Source: Sequoia sempervirens (lineage: Eukaryota > Streptophyta > Pinopsida > Cupressales > Cupressaceae). Taken from it: a DNA stretch of 64,000 bases. Shown here in pieces: positions 1 to 11,536 of this stretch (within the stretch, counting starts at the first letter, position 1; the number at the start of each line of letters is the position of its first letter). The translations under genes were made by a program, and so were the position numbers. A model generated the notes under the pieces. It saw nothing but the letters and a program-made list of their open reading frames with translations. It searched no databases and had not been told where the DNA came from. The stretch lies in contig VDFB02252616.1 in the NCBI GenBank assembly GCA_007258455.2, positions 125,949,107-126,013,106 on the forward strand, given 5' to 3'.

Positions 1-877
1 CTTGGTTTCTTTGGTCATTGCCTCTACCTTGGTAGCCACCTCGCTGTCCTCTTTGATCTCTTTGATCTTTGCCTTTGCCTCTGCCCTTAGAAGTCTGTTC
101 TTGTTTCCTCTGCTTCCTTTCCTCAATCTTTATGGCCAATTGATAGCACTGGTGTACTATCTTAGGACTGTAAAGGACTTAAGCCATCTCCTCTTGGATG
201 TTCCATTTCAAACCATTAAGGTATCTAGCTACCTTAAGACTTTCATCCTCTGTCACATTGGACCTCATACAAATTTTTTGAAACTCTTCAGTATAAGTGT
301 TTACATCTTGGTCTCTTTTCCTTAAGCTCTACCTCTTCTTGTGTAGTTGAATCTCATAGCCATCTGGCATGTAGGCTTCTTTCACCTTTGCAACCATTCC
401 TTTCCAAGTTGATATGGGTTGTTTCCCTTCTTTTTCCCTCTCTGTCTGAATGAAATTCCACCATGTCAAGGCTGATCCTCTCAATCTTGACTTAGCAACC
501 TTCACCTTCTATGCTTTAGTGACTCCATCACACTCAAAATGATTCTACATGCCTTCTATCCAATCCATGACTAGGTCTGCTTCCATTTTCCCACTAAATA
601 GGGGTATGCCTTCAAGTGCTTTTCCACTCAAGGCTTTTAATGCCTTCAAGAAAGGCTCCTCCTTCAAAATAGGGTCAGGTTCAGGGGTCTTATCTTCCTC
701 TGCAACCTCTTCTTCCTTTGGTATGCTTCCCTCAAATTGTGCACTCCTCACTGCTTCTTCAAGCTAGGCTATCCTTTCCCTCAATTGCCTATTATCTTCC
801 TCCTGCTCTTCAACCATCTTGGCCAATTGTGCATTTGTCACCATGATGGTATTATCACTTGACTCAACCTCTGACAT
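1..877 (-). pseudogene. Ty3/gypsy gag, N-terminal part, decayed (runs off left edge)
   Basis: One minus-strand reading frame from an ATG at 875-877 gives a gag protein: an N-terminal glutamate-rich coiled-coil-like stretch (about residues 10-40), an acidic linker, then the retrotransposon gag domain with LFSGKMEADLVMDWIEGM, a LTWWN core and a tail rich in K, R, Q and G. The frame is broken by in-frame stops: TAG near 766, 548, 509 and 330, and TAA near 180. The tag codons sit where glutamine is usual, so they look like CAG decay. The start lies 26 bp inside a PBS, which fits gag following the 5' LTR. Gag forms the particle shell of the retroelement. Protease and RT would lie left of the window. 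The lineage is probably chromovirus-like, which is less certain than the gag call. Confidence 0.85.
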
Positions 878-902
878 ATATTACTCTTTCCCAAATCTTT
901 AA

Positions 903-917
903 CTTGCTCTGATACCA
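903..917 (-). other. Primer-binding site, initiator tRNA-Met type
   Basis: The minus strand reads TGGTATCAGAGCAAG, the usual plant PBS complementary to the 3' end of initiator tRNA-Met. A 3-base spacer separates it from the LTR end at 921. It fixes both the orientation and the inner LTR border of the left-edge element. Confidence 0.92.
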
Positions 918-920
918 ATC

Positions 921-2425
921 TGATAGGGAGTGTGGTTGGAGGAATCAATCATTGATTCCTACTCTAGGACTTTCCTTGTAAGACCTCCTTGGTATTTTGC
1001 TTCACCAATCTAACCTATAGGCCCCTACTCATGACTAGGTGCCCCTGGTTTGTTTGACCAAACCCTCTTCTATCACAAACTCCAACCACCAAGTCCACCT
1101 TGGTTCATTGCCACAACTCTTCCTTAGGCTTTACACCATACTAAAGACTAATATTTCCACAACACTCCACTTGTTCTTGCAGGGGTGGAGAAGTGTCCTA
1201 AAAGGCTTAAAAATTTCCTCCTATGGTTTTGAGAGTTCATCCAAGGCTTCATCTTCCCATTGCTCTCATCAAACTTACACCTGGGGTTTGAAAGGCTAGT
1301 AGCCCTTGAGCCCCAATTAGGTCTCCCTCGCCTAGAAAACTGTCTATAACTCTTCAACCCCAAAAGAACTTCCCACTCTTTTTCCAAGGTTCTTGATTCA
1401 CATGGACAACACTCAAATAATTTTGAGGTCTCAGCCTTCCACTATCTGTACAAAGCTTAAACATGAAATGGAGCAAAAACTAGGGTTTTAAACCTTTCCT
1501 TGACAGTTTACAACTTCCAACTTGTTCACACAACAAATGGATAGATGGAGTATTTTCCTTCATGTAGCAATAGGGTATCATACCACCCTAACTACTCTAA
1601 GAAGAAAATCCTCAATGTCTTATCACCCCAGCAATATTTGTGACCTGCACAACAAAGTTTTCCTAGCCAGACATGCACTGGCTCGCCTAGGGCATCATCT
1701 TGCTAGCAACTCCTACAACCACACAACTCATAAATTTTACCATATGTATAGGCATGGATTCTAGGTACATTTCCCAAAATTCCATACAATTTGTACAGTG
1801 GGAAGGTGCTCTAAACCTCCATTTTCTCAAAACTGCCTATTTTAGGCCAGCAATAGGGTGAATTCCAAAATATTTACAAAAAATGCTTGAAAAGGAATAA
1901 AATGACTGTCTATTAACACACAAATCTTGTAAAAACACTACTCTACATCCTACATAGGCCTAAATTCCTTGATCAATCCATTTTAGCACTGTTCTTGAGC
2001 AAAAACTAGAAAAAATGGCAAAAACACTATTTTTCTTCAACTTCCAAGAAATAGTCCGTACGAATGAACTTTCAACACCATGCATAAAGGTCGAGTCAAC
2101 CTTTAAATATGCTCTAAAAATAGTTGAGCTTCTTGGGTCGAGCCTCTTGATGACCTAATGGGTGAAGTTATAAAACCCACTGTGTTTTGCAAACCTTGCC
2201 AACTTTTGACAACTTAACAAAATGAAGTTCCAAACCTCTTTAACTCATGACAACTTCTTTCCTAAGATAAAACCAACTCAAAACCCTCTACACAATGGTC
2301 AACATGACATTTATTTGAAAACATAGAAAACATCTAAAATTCCATGAAGGTAAACATCTAAACCATCAATTCACTCTTGAGCTCCTGGTGTTGCCTAGGT
2401 GCTCCTACTAGTTACAAGTCAAACA
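921..2425 (-). repeat. 5' LTR of the left-edge gypsy element
   Basis: The stretch begins on the plus strand with TG just after the PBS spacer and is taken to end with CA at 2,425, giving a 1,505-bp LTR with TG...CA ends when read on minus. The outer border is supported by an abrupt switch at 2,426 into the 358-bp tandem repeat, whose homology to the other repeat units starts at the next base. Only one LTR is visible, so LTR age and TSD cannot be checked. Short open frames inside it (for example 1,039-1,299) show no family resemblance and are not called genes. Confidence 0.75.
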
Positions 2426-3340
2426 GGGCTCCTCTACAATAAAAATCTCCTAGTTTTTTATATGTCCAATCCATTTTGCATATGGTGACATGTTTTTCAA
2501 TTGATAGAAAAATCATTAGATGCATGGCTTCGTAAAGTTGCAAGTTATGTAATTTTCATTCTATTCACCATGAGACCAAATAACAGTTCTAACATATATG
2601 GATGGGTAGGTTTATGCTAGGAAAGGTCTTGTTTTACATCCCAACATGCCAGAACATTTTGGGCTACATTGCATCGTCGATTTCTCTTAAGAGACCAAAG
2701 TGTGAAGGGCAACAAATTTTGACAAGTTGTTACTGAAAACCATGGAACTTAGAAACATTTTTCTATAGTCACAAAATCATGTAGGGTCCTCTACAATAAC
2801 CTCTCATTTTTTCATACCTCCAATCCATTTTTCCATGGTGACAAGTTTTCAGTTCATGAAAAAGGTGTCAGTTGCATTCAAAAGAAAGTTGCAAGATAGC
2901 ATAATTTTTGTTATGTTCATTATGCAGCCAAACTGACAATTCCAAAATGTCAGGTTGGGTAGGTTTATGGTATTCAAGGTCCTATTTTTTACCCCAACAT
3001 GCCAGATTGTTCGAAGCTACATCTTACTAGTGATTTCTCTTAAGAGACCAAAGTGTGAAAAGGAAACAAACTTATATGAGTTGTTACTCAGAAATTGTGG
3101 CTCTTATAAACATTTCATTTGAAGGTATTAGGTCACATAGGGTCTCTCTATAATAATATCTCTCAAATTTTCATATATCCAAGTTGTTCCATCATGACAA
3201 AAATATTACATATGTTCTAAAAAGTGTTAGTTTCATTTAGTTAAAAGTTTTTGAGAGGCATTGTTTAAATTCTTCATCTCTTGGGGGTAAATTGACAATT
3301 TGAACATGTTGGGGTGGCTACAGAATAAGTCCACTTTGTG
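2426..3340. repeat. 358-bp tandem repeat, array 1 (about 2.5 units)
   Basis: Anchor phrases recur at a fixed spacing: CTCTACAATA-like at about 2,431, 2,789 and 3,145, and CTTAAGAGACCAAAGTGTGA at about 2,687 and 3,041. The same anchors occur with a 358-360 bp period at 57,060-58,975, so this is a diverged copy of that family. The first unit is cut by the LTR ending at 2,425. No coding frame is conserved between units. Confidence 0.85.
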
Positions 3341-3870
3341 ATTTTTGGTCAACATAGGCGTCTTTATAATCTTATGACTGGATAATATACACCAAAGAGC
3401 TAGTCTCCTCTATTGTTTGAAATCAATGTAGTCATAAAATTTTTGGTCAATATAGGAAAATATTCTTTTGAATGAAGGAAAGTGTGGGCATGTAGAATAC
3501 GTCTATAAATTTGAATTAGTGATCGTCCAGCTAGAGGATGAGTACTTGAATGGATGGATAATTGAATAAAATTATTGGAAACATACTATAAAATGTTTTT
3601 ACTTTGTCTTGAATTAAACTTCTTTCCTTAACCATATGCCAAAAATGTGTTATCCGAAAACAAAAACACATACTGGTGTAGGAAAGATAATAATTAACCA
3701 AAAACTATAGGTGAAATGAGTGTGAAATAAGTTATGAAGCATGGAATACAATTGGATTTTAAATATTTAAAGTAAACCATATACAAATATCCATTGAAGC
3801 TTGTCATTCTATAATGGAGGCAACATATTATTATTGAAATCTTAAAATCTAAAAATATAACCCCTACTTA
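3341..3870. other. AT-rich stretch without recognisable features
   Basis: No open frame with family resemblance, no LTR border and no repeat match seen within the window. It separates tandem array 1 from the 5'-truncated LINE. Confidence 0.5.
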
Positions 3871-6530
3871 CCTCCTTTTCCTTGTTGTTTCATTACATGC
3901 TTGAGAGATGAACATCTTAGCATGTTTTGAAGCACTTCATTTATTGCAAGGAAATAATATAGGAACATTTTTGTGAGAACGGATTGGAATAACATTTTAG
4001 TCAAGGACCCCAAGACTTGTGTATATTTTAGACCAATCTCCTTATGTAACACAATCTATAAAATTATCACAAAAGTAATATATCTTAGATTGCAACATCT
4101 CATTCCCAAAATAGTTTCACATGAGCAAGTGGGACTTGTACCAGGTAGGGAAATAGTTGAAGGAGCCTTGGTCATTCATGAAGTTCTTCATTCTATCAAC
4201 TATAATAATTTATCTTCTTTCATTGTAAAATTGGATTTGATGAAAGCTTCTAATAGTTGATAGGATCTTCTTAATGAAAGTTTTGACCAAATTCGGCTTC
4301 AAGGGTAAATGGTGTAAGTGAATCTTGTCTTTCCTAATAGGAGATAAATTTTCAATGATAATCAATGGCTCACCATCGAGTTTTTTAAGTGCTTCACAAG
4401 GGGTAAGACAAGGAGATCCATTCTCACCTTTTTTTCCATCATTATGGCTAAAGCATTAAGAAAAGTAATAATAGAAATACATAACCAGGGTCTTTGGCAA
4501 GGTATTTAGATTCCACACACATATATTTCAATGGATCACCATCAAGTTTTTTAAGTGCTTCACAAGGGGTAAGACAAGGAGATCCATTCTCTCCTTTTTT
4601 GTCCATCATTATGGCTGAAGCATTGAGAAAAGCAATAATAGAAATGCATAACCAGGGCCTTTGGCAGGGTATTTAGATTCCACACATTCTCTCTTTGTTA
4701 GTGATACTCTTTTGTTTGGTAGAGAAACCCTCTTAGAAGCTACCCAGATAAAGTAAATATTAGAAAAGTACTCTTTAGTCTCAAGACAAAAGATAAATGC
4801 AAACAAGTCTAAGATTTATGCTTTTAACTCAAAGCTAGAAATCAGAAGGAAAATTATTAAAATATTAGGATTTCAACTGGCTAAGTTTCCTTGCACTTAT
4901 TTAGGAATTCCATTTTTTATGGGAGAAAACAAGATCTCTTATTGGAAAAATGTTATAAATAGAATAAAGGAAATAATTTTAGGTTGGAAAGCTAGATGGT
5001 TGTCTCTATCTAGTCAGATAATGTTGATAAAATCCATTCTTTCAGCAATCCCAAACTATTTTTTAGCAATTCTAAGGCCCCAAAGTCAGTTGTTAATCAG
5101 ATTGAGAAGCTTCTCAAGAATTTTCTATGGAGGGGTAACATGAATAATGAGAAAAAAGGTACCTTTAATTTCCCTAGATAGAATGTTGTTGGATAAATTC
5201 AAATGTGGTGTAGGTATACATAATATCTCAAAAGGGAATATGTCTTTTGGGGGGAAGTTGGTGTGCTAATTGTTTTCTAAACCAAATTCAAAATGGTGTA
5301 AGATAATTCAAAGTATTTAGAGAACCAAAACTCGGTTAGAATTTTCACTGTCTCTAATCCTCCAAAGGGCTCAACTATGTGGAATTTTATTATTTCATGT
5401 AAGAAACTCACCACTTCTTAAAATTCATGGGAAATGCACAAAGGAGAAGAAGTTGACTTTTGGAATGACTCATGGAATGTCTATCCTCCTTTGAAGGACA
5501 TACAATAATTACAACTAGCTATACCACTTCTATCCCAGATATGGGGTAGTAAATTAATAGATTATTCCCAAACAACAGATGAAATAATTAGTAGGGTTGT
5601 ATGGAAAGATTTTGCTATTCCTTCAATAACAGATGCTCAAAAACAATTGTTACAAGGTGTTTTATATGAAAGACTAGTAATTATATCAGATAAAACAAAC
5701 CAGATAATGTGAGCACCATCCAAGTATGAATGTTATTTAGTTAAACAAGGGTATCAGGCATCACTCAACAAAGAAGCTCAAGTGAAATCCCAACGACCAT
5801 ATTTTTTTATTTGGAATAACATGGCCTTACCAAAATTAGGAGGATTTGCATGGTTAGTATTAAGAAAAATGGTACAGACAAGTGATAGGCTAGTTGAACT
5901 AGGCTTTTTTGATCCTTTGAAGTGTGTATTATGTGGTGAACCCTTAGAGGATGTAGATCACTTGTTTTTACAATATTCTTATGCCCAACTTTGTTGGTTG
6001 TTCATTCTACAAAACTTAAACTTTCATACTCCTTTGCCAAACTCGATTTTGGATCTCTTTTCTGCATGGTCGATGTTATATGAGTCCTCACTCTTCTCAT
6101 GTCTTTGGAGAATCATTCCTACTACAATGTTGTGGTTTATATGGTGGGAAAGGTTTAAGCGGATAATATTTAGGAAAGCTACTTCACCAATGCATACTAC
6201 TCAACTCACAATTGAAAATTCAATCACAAAAGTAGTTAATGCATATTTATAGAATTATAAAGGCATCAATTCTCTCTTTACATCTTGGTATGATGGCATT
6301 CTAAAAATCTAGAAAGACATTGGTCTACCCTTCAAAGGTAGTATACATCAACCTAGAAAACCAAGTTTGGATAGGAATTCAGTTAAGTGACAACCTCCTA
6401 TTTTAGGCTATTTTAAATTAAATCTTGATCGAGCATCGAGAGGGAATTTGGGTGTCTCTAGTGCAAGGATATGTATTTCGAATTGTGGAGGGGTGTTAAA
6501 GGAAGCTAAATTAGTTTATCTTCCAATTGG
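3871..6530 (+). pseudogene. LINE (L1-type) ORF2: RT, zf-RVT and start of RNase H, decayed
   Basis: Broken plus-strand frames give, in order: the RT finger and palm with FRPISLCNTIYKIITKVI (about 4,030), VPGREIVEGA, KLDLMKA (about 4,230), [12 protein letters not shown] (4,391 and again 4,557), a degenerate FVSDTLLFG where FADD is expected (about 4,700), then TYLGIPFFMG (about 4,900), GWKARWLSLSSQ, and the zf-RVT domain (5,780-6,250) with CVLCGE...HLF. RNase H begins at about 6,410 with LNLDRASRGNLG and continues to PIG at 6,530. There the frame is cut by element A and resumes at 14,272. The 5' end, including endonuclease, is missing, as is usual for truncated LINEs. Loss of the catalytic aspartates plus several stops and frameshifts make it non-functional. 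Confidence 0.9.
4358..4690 (+). repeat. 166-bp direct duplication inside the LINE RT
   Basis: The segment covering [19 protein letters not shown] through GLWQGI and the following IPHT appears twice, offset by 166 bp (GCTTCACAAG at 4,391 and 4,557). Because 166 is not a multiple of 3, the duplication shifts the frame. The first copy also lacks one base in its T run. Copy-to-copy differences are few, so the duplication is younger than the main decay of the element. Confidence 0.85.
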
Positions 6531-8119
6531 TGTTCTAAAAATAAAATGGTGTGGGGGAATGGCCACTTATTCTCCTTCGGTCATTCAATCATGTCCTAGG
6601 AGTCCTAATTGGATTGACTATCAACCTCACAAGGTGAGTCAATTCTCAACAAGGAAGACCTAGGAAGGGGTTCTTTAAGCTTTTATGGGTTCACCACCAA
6701 GAAAATTCTTGGAAAAGACACTTTAACTTTCAACTCACAAAACCTAGTAATGCAAGCTAAATGAAGGATGCAAATGATGAAATAATGCAACAACAAGTTA
6801 GGGTATGTGTACCTGGGAAATCTAGAAATGTGAAAGATTCTAGAAATGCAAAGAAGTTTTCAAAAATTGTTATACAGGAAAAAGACACCCTTATTGTTGT
6901 CTTAGTCATGATGTTTTTCAAGGAAAATCTAGAATCTTTAGAAGTCAGAACTAGATCTAGAAGAATTTCTGAAAAATACCCTCGAGAGGACTAAGATGCC
7001 CTAGGTGGTGACTTAGTCTCATTTGGAATTTCTAAAATATTTGAATTTGGTCCCAAGGCTTGATGTATGCTCTTCCTTCTTCTTTGATCTTAGGTTTTGA
7101 AACTTCCAGATTTGGCCTATAGGTGATTTTTCGTGAAGATGAAAACTTTGCAATGCAACTTTTCACTTAAAATGATCTTCAAGTCTTCAACCTAAATCTG
7201 AAATCACAAACATGCAAGAGGATAAAAACTTGTTTACTGTTAGTGAATGGGGGTTTTCCTTGGTCAAACCCCTTGTTGGTAATTAAACCTTGAAATGAAA
7301 TGAAATAGGATGAAGCAATGATGAATGAACAATATGGAATGCTACAACTCACTAAACCCTTGCTATAGAGTCTACAAACTTGTGTGAAATGGCTAGTTTG
7401 GATATGGATCTTGAATCAAAGAAAGGATTGATAGATATGAACTTGAATTTCTTACTTGAATTAAAACCCTACATTACAAATGTTAGCACAACAACACACA
7501 TGATGCAAGAATATTTTTGATATGATGATTGAATCTTGATGATGGCTCCACATGCTTGATGAAATGCTCTTGAATTCTCTTGAATACTTGAATGATTGGA
7601 TTCTTATATTGCTTGTTATGAGAAAATGAGAGAATGAACCTTCTATTTATACTTATCCATGCTTAATATCCCAAAATTACACCACACCAAGCTGACATAT
7701 GAATTCATTAATTAAAGGAGGCTAAATCCTGCTAGAATTTGAAATTAAATCCAAAAAATACCTCAAGGGGGACTAAGACGCCCTAGGTGGTGTCTTAGTC
7801 CTAAGGCATGAAACTTGGGGCGTAGACTCCAAAAAGGGACCTATTTAGGTTCTTTCAAAATCAGGGTCCCAAGAACTTTGGGGGATAGAGATGCCCTAGG
7901 TGGAATTTTAGTCCTAACCCAAAAATTAGGGACACTTAGAGAAAATCATTAAATTATCATTTATCTATTGAAGTTTGTTGGGATTAGCCATAAAAAGATA
8001 TAATTCATTGGGATTTTGGATGAAAAATATGACCAATTAAGACATAAATAGGGATAAATAAAACAAGGAGAGCCCAAATGAGTGTTAAAATGTAAGGGTA
8101 TGCATTTTACTACACTACA
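6531..8119 (-). repeat. Left (3') LTR of element A
   Basis: About 1.59 kb, aligned base for base with the right LTR over long stretches. On the minus strand it starts TGTAGTGTAGTAAAATG after the PPT. A TATA-like TATAAATAGAAGG lies on minus at 7,641-7,652. Three inverted-repeat hairpins share the loop CCCTAGGTG (about 6,986-7,020, 7,770-7,801 and 7,880-7,914). Confidence 0.85.
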
Positions 8120-8134
8120 TTTAGCCCCCACATT
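8120..8134 (-). other. Polypurine tract of element A
   Basis: The minus strand reads AATGTGGGGGCTAAA directly before the LTR start TGTAG. The nearly identical tract AAAGTTGGGGCTAAA lies at the same position in element D (39,686-39,700). Confidence 0.8.
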
Positions 8135-8497
8135 AGTGAGAGGATGAACTTGCTTAAAACTCTCACTAAAGTAGCCAACCACGTAATAAAAAGGGATTCA
8201 AATGTACACATGCTAGTAAGATAGGATGACAATAACCAAGAGGGTGTCCAAGCCCCTAGGATCAAGATCCTATGGAAAAATAACATAGGCACAAAGGAGC
8301 ATTCTTGTGCATGATATATAAAGCCATAACCAGATCGTAAACATACACCATCAAAGATAGAAAAAAGGAAAAAGGAAAAGGAAAAAAATGTGATAGATCA
8401 AGCTTCAACTGGTTGCCCAAAGAACTGTGGACTAGGTCTAGGTTTCTTTTCCAAAAAAGTTTTACAAGTGGAATGCACTTTCCAATATGCAAACAAA

Positions 8498-8812
8498 ATG
8501 CACACTCACAAGGGCTAGTGAAGCTAGTTGTTCACTAGGTGAGCCCTAGGGGACCATATCAAAGTTATAGCTCCATGACTTTAATAAGGTACAAAAATGC
8601 ATGCTCATAAGGGCTAGTGAAGCTAGGTGTTCACTAGGTGAGCCCAAAGAGGTCCATATCAATGTCATACCCCCATGACTATGATATGGATAAAAAGAAA
8701 AGAAAATGCACATTCACAAGGGCTAGTGAAGCTAGGTGTTCACTAGGTGAGCCCTAGGGGACCATATCAAATCCATGCCTACATGAATTTAATAAGGTAA
8801 ACAAAGAAAATG
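8498..8812. repeat. Three-copy minisatellite (99-109 bp units) in element A
   Basis: Units start at 8,498, 8,597 and 8,706 with ATGCACACTCACAAGGGCTA or a variant and share GCTAGTGAAGCTAG, TTCACTAGGTGAGCCC and CCATATCAA. TTCACTAGGTGA is itself an imperfect palindrome. The array lies between PPT and gag, in the region that normally holds pol. Confidence 0.9.
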
Positions 8813-9870
8813 CAACAAGAAAGAGGGATGTTCGAAGGGAGTTTTCTTAGTTCATGCAAGGTCTTAATCTCATGGGACATTGTTTCTAATATCTCTAAGA
8901 GAGGACCAATCAAAGGATAAAATATTCACAACTTAGGGAATGCAGTGTGTCGCATCACCACTAAGAGGAATATAATATGCTATGATAGATTAAGCTCTTG
9001 AAGGACATTACTTGCAATGTCACCAAAAAGAGAAAAAAAAAACACATCATATGAAGTAAGAAAATCACATCAAGGAACATGAAAAAGAAAAATACAAATG
9101 AAATCAAGCCAAAATAATACCAATGTATGCCACCACTTAGAAATTTCTAACACCATGTTGTGAGCAATTATTTTAAAGTAGCCAAAACATGAAAAAGAAA
9201 AAGAGGAAAAGAAGGGTTTCCCCCCATAAACACATAAGGGATCTATGGATTTAGGGTTAGTATCTATCTTTGTTGCAAAAATATCAGAAAGCTTAGAACT
9301 GCCATCATTCCCCAAATACACATAGAACTAGAAGAATGACACAAAGAGAGCAAAAAAAAAATGAAAAGAAAAGGAAAGATAATGAAAAATATTTTGGGTC
9401 AACTTGGAAGAGACATAGGGTATCTCAATGCCTTGCACCATCCACAAAAGGAAAATGCAAGACAAAAATGAAAAGAAATCTTATGACATATAGAAAAATG
9501 AAGGTACAAATAGAGGAGTGCATATATAGTGAGAAAACATCAAATGATATGGGGGATCACATCACACACATGCAATCAAAGAAAAAAGAGAGAAAAAAGG
9601 AAAGCAAAAGAAAAAGAAAAGATCAAAGATTAGTAAAGAACATATTATTTAGCATAAAAAAGGTCATCCACTTCCCAATCTCAGTCTATATAAGTGAAAG
9701 GTAGAAAACAAACCTAAGGGACAATGACAAATGCATTACTAGGACAAGGCTATCTACTCCTTGCCCCCACTGAGTGCAAGACAAGAATGATCCAAGGTAA
9801 GTGATGGGAAGGATCATATAATAGTAAGAATAGAATATTCTACAACTATTACATGACAAGAAGGACAAAG
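8813..9870. other. Element A interior, A/G-rich, no gene seen
   Basis: The plus strand is purine-rich, especially 9,336-9,640 with runs such as AAAGAAAAAGAAAAG. An open lysine-rich frame there is explained by composition. No pol domain is found on either strand. Confidence 0.6.
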
Positions 9871-9879
9871 GATATGCTA

Positions 9880-10917
9880 TTTAATCACTAGATAACAAGT
9901 AACTTTGTCAAAGTGATATTTACTCAACATGATCTTGAATGCATGACACTCATTAGTACTATGTCCAAGAGTCCTATGGTATTGAAAAAGTGGAAATTTT
10001 GCATCTTTAGGATATAGTATTAGCCTATCTTTCTCTAGTGCTAATAGGATAAGTCCTTGGTTGAGAAGGATTTGTAATTTTCTTTCACTTTCAAGTGGTG
10101 GCTAAGGGGGTTGGAGTTTTAGTAATTTGTAATGTCTTTTATGTTTGCTAGATTCACCAACTTCTCGGAGTGAACTTGGAGGAGGAGGATCTAAGGTGAC
10201 CCTATTTCCTTTTTCATTGTCACGAGTTATTGGTTGTTCTTTAGGAACAAGGATACTCATGTCGGGGGGAGAATCTAAGATTAGTGTTCCATCACTATGA
10301 AGCCTTAGATATTCTCTAGGAGGTATTATGTTGTGAGGGGGATCTTGATATCCCAACCCTTTTGTGTTTTCATTAGTTGACATTTGCTCTAGGACTTGGT
10401 GAATGTTGTGTTCACTTGTATCACATTCTTGTTTACTCGAGATTGTGAATCCTTTTTCATATGTTTCTTATAGATTGATTGGAGTGTTTGTTACTTTTTT
10501 ATCATAAAATGGTTGAGTGTTTGCTTGTTTAGAGGAACTAGTCTCACATAATGTAGAGAACTTAGGTTCAGCTTGTGTTTTATGGTGTAAGTAACCAAAC
10601 ATCTCAAGAGGTAGTATGGATGGATAAAAGGATGCATTGTCTTCAAGTTTGTTAAGACAATCATTTAGGAATGTATTCATGTTGTCATCATCCTCTCCAA
10701 TGATGTCAACATCATGAGGACATGCATTAGGAGTTGTGTGAGCATGAGCAAGTTCAATTTCATTAGGGACATTACCAAAGGTACATCTTAACACATCTAC
10801 CAAATATTTCAAGGACATCCAAAGCTTTCCAAAACACATATCCATGATGCAAGATTGAACAAATACACTTGAAATGAAAGCAACAAATAGAAAATTGAAA
10901 GCAACAAATAGAAGCAT
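9880..10917 (-). pseudogene. Gag-like protein of element A
   Basis: Two long minus-strand segments (10,917-10,468 and 10,383-10,102) are joined through a single TAG stop region, and the frame continues to about 9,880. The downstream part ends with FQYHRTLGHSTNECHAFK. This matches in shape the gag zinc-knuckle-like block of plant gypsy elements (YCxFHxxxGHxTxxCxxLK) but lacks the first cysteine. The central part is acidic and then proline-rich (PPHNIIPPRE, DPPPPSSL), as in linker regions between gag and protease. No canonical gag capsid fold is recognisable, so assignment rests on the C-terminal block and on position next to the 5' leader. The element would need pol supplied in trans. Confidence 0.6.
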
Positions 10918-11076
10918 AGAAAAGCAATTTCAAATCCTAAAAATTGGAAAGTTAAAGTCAACAAGGACTAATATGTCAATAATGGCATCTTGGTCTTACT
11001 GGTGAAGTTATGAAGTTCCAAGGACTGAAACATGCAGTAGACAACATAGAAAAGGTTCTAAGATAGAAACCTATAG

Positions 11077-11110
11077 AGGGACTAAGATGCTAGGAAGGGC
11101 ATTTTAGTCC
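11077..11110. repeat. Leader copy of the element A hairpin repeat
   Basis: GGACTAAGATGC at the left pairs with GCATTTTAGTCC at the right (12-bp arms, one G-T type mismatch) around TAGGAAGG. The same hairpin type occurs three times in each LTR of element A. Confidence 0.75.
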
Positions 11111-11519
11111 TAGCACAGGTTTTTCTTAGAAAAATAATAAATTATGGATTGCTTACAGTGTTCACAAGTTTCCTATTCATGATGCTAATGTTTAGAAATA
11201 GAAAACTATGCAAATGAATGCAAGGAAAAGTAACTAGTGACAAGAAATTGAATGCAAAGTTGAATGTAATTTTTTCAATTTTTAATGTAATAAGAATGTT
11301 TCTAAACGTAATTAGGATGATGAGCAATGCACTTTTTAGTTTTTTTAATGAAAAGAAATGATGCAAGAAAGAAAAAATGAAACTTATATGCACTTTCACA
11401 AATGCAAGTATGAGAAATCCTAGATGTAATTTAACTAATGCAAGACGTAATGGAAGAATGAATGCAACCTAGATCTAGAACTTTAATGAACTCCAAATCA
11501 AAAAGTGAATGCTCAAAAA

Positions 11520-11533
11520 GGTCAGGTTCACCA
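11520..11533 (-). other. Candidate primer-binding site of element A
   Basis: The minus strand reads TGGTGAACCTGACC three bases (TTT) after the LTR end. Element C has the same 3-base spacer before its PBS. I cannot assign the priming tRNA. Confidence 0.6.
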
Positions 11534-11536
11534 AAA

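Noticed and set aside
1039..1764. Plus-strand open frames in the left LTR
   Set aside because: They lie inside an LTR, have no family resemblance and are short.
6531..6560. Intact TSD for element A
   Set aside because: The right flank does not carry ATTGG; the duplication can only be inferred through a 6-bp deletion, so it is not listed as a feature.
9336..9704. Lysine-rich plus-strand open frame
   Set aside because: Purine-rich low-complexity DNA in the element A interior, opposite to the element's coding strand.
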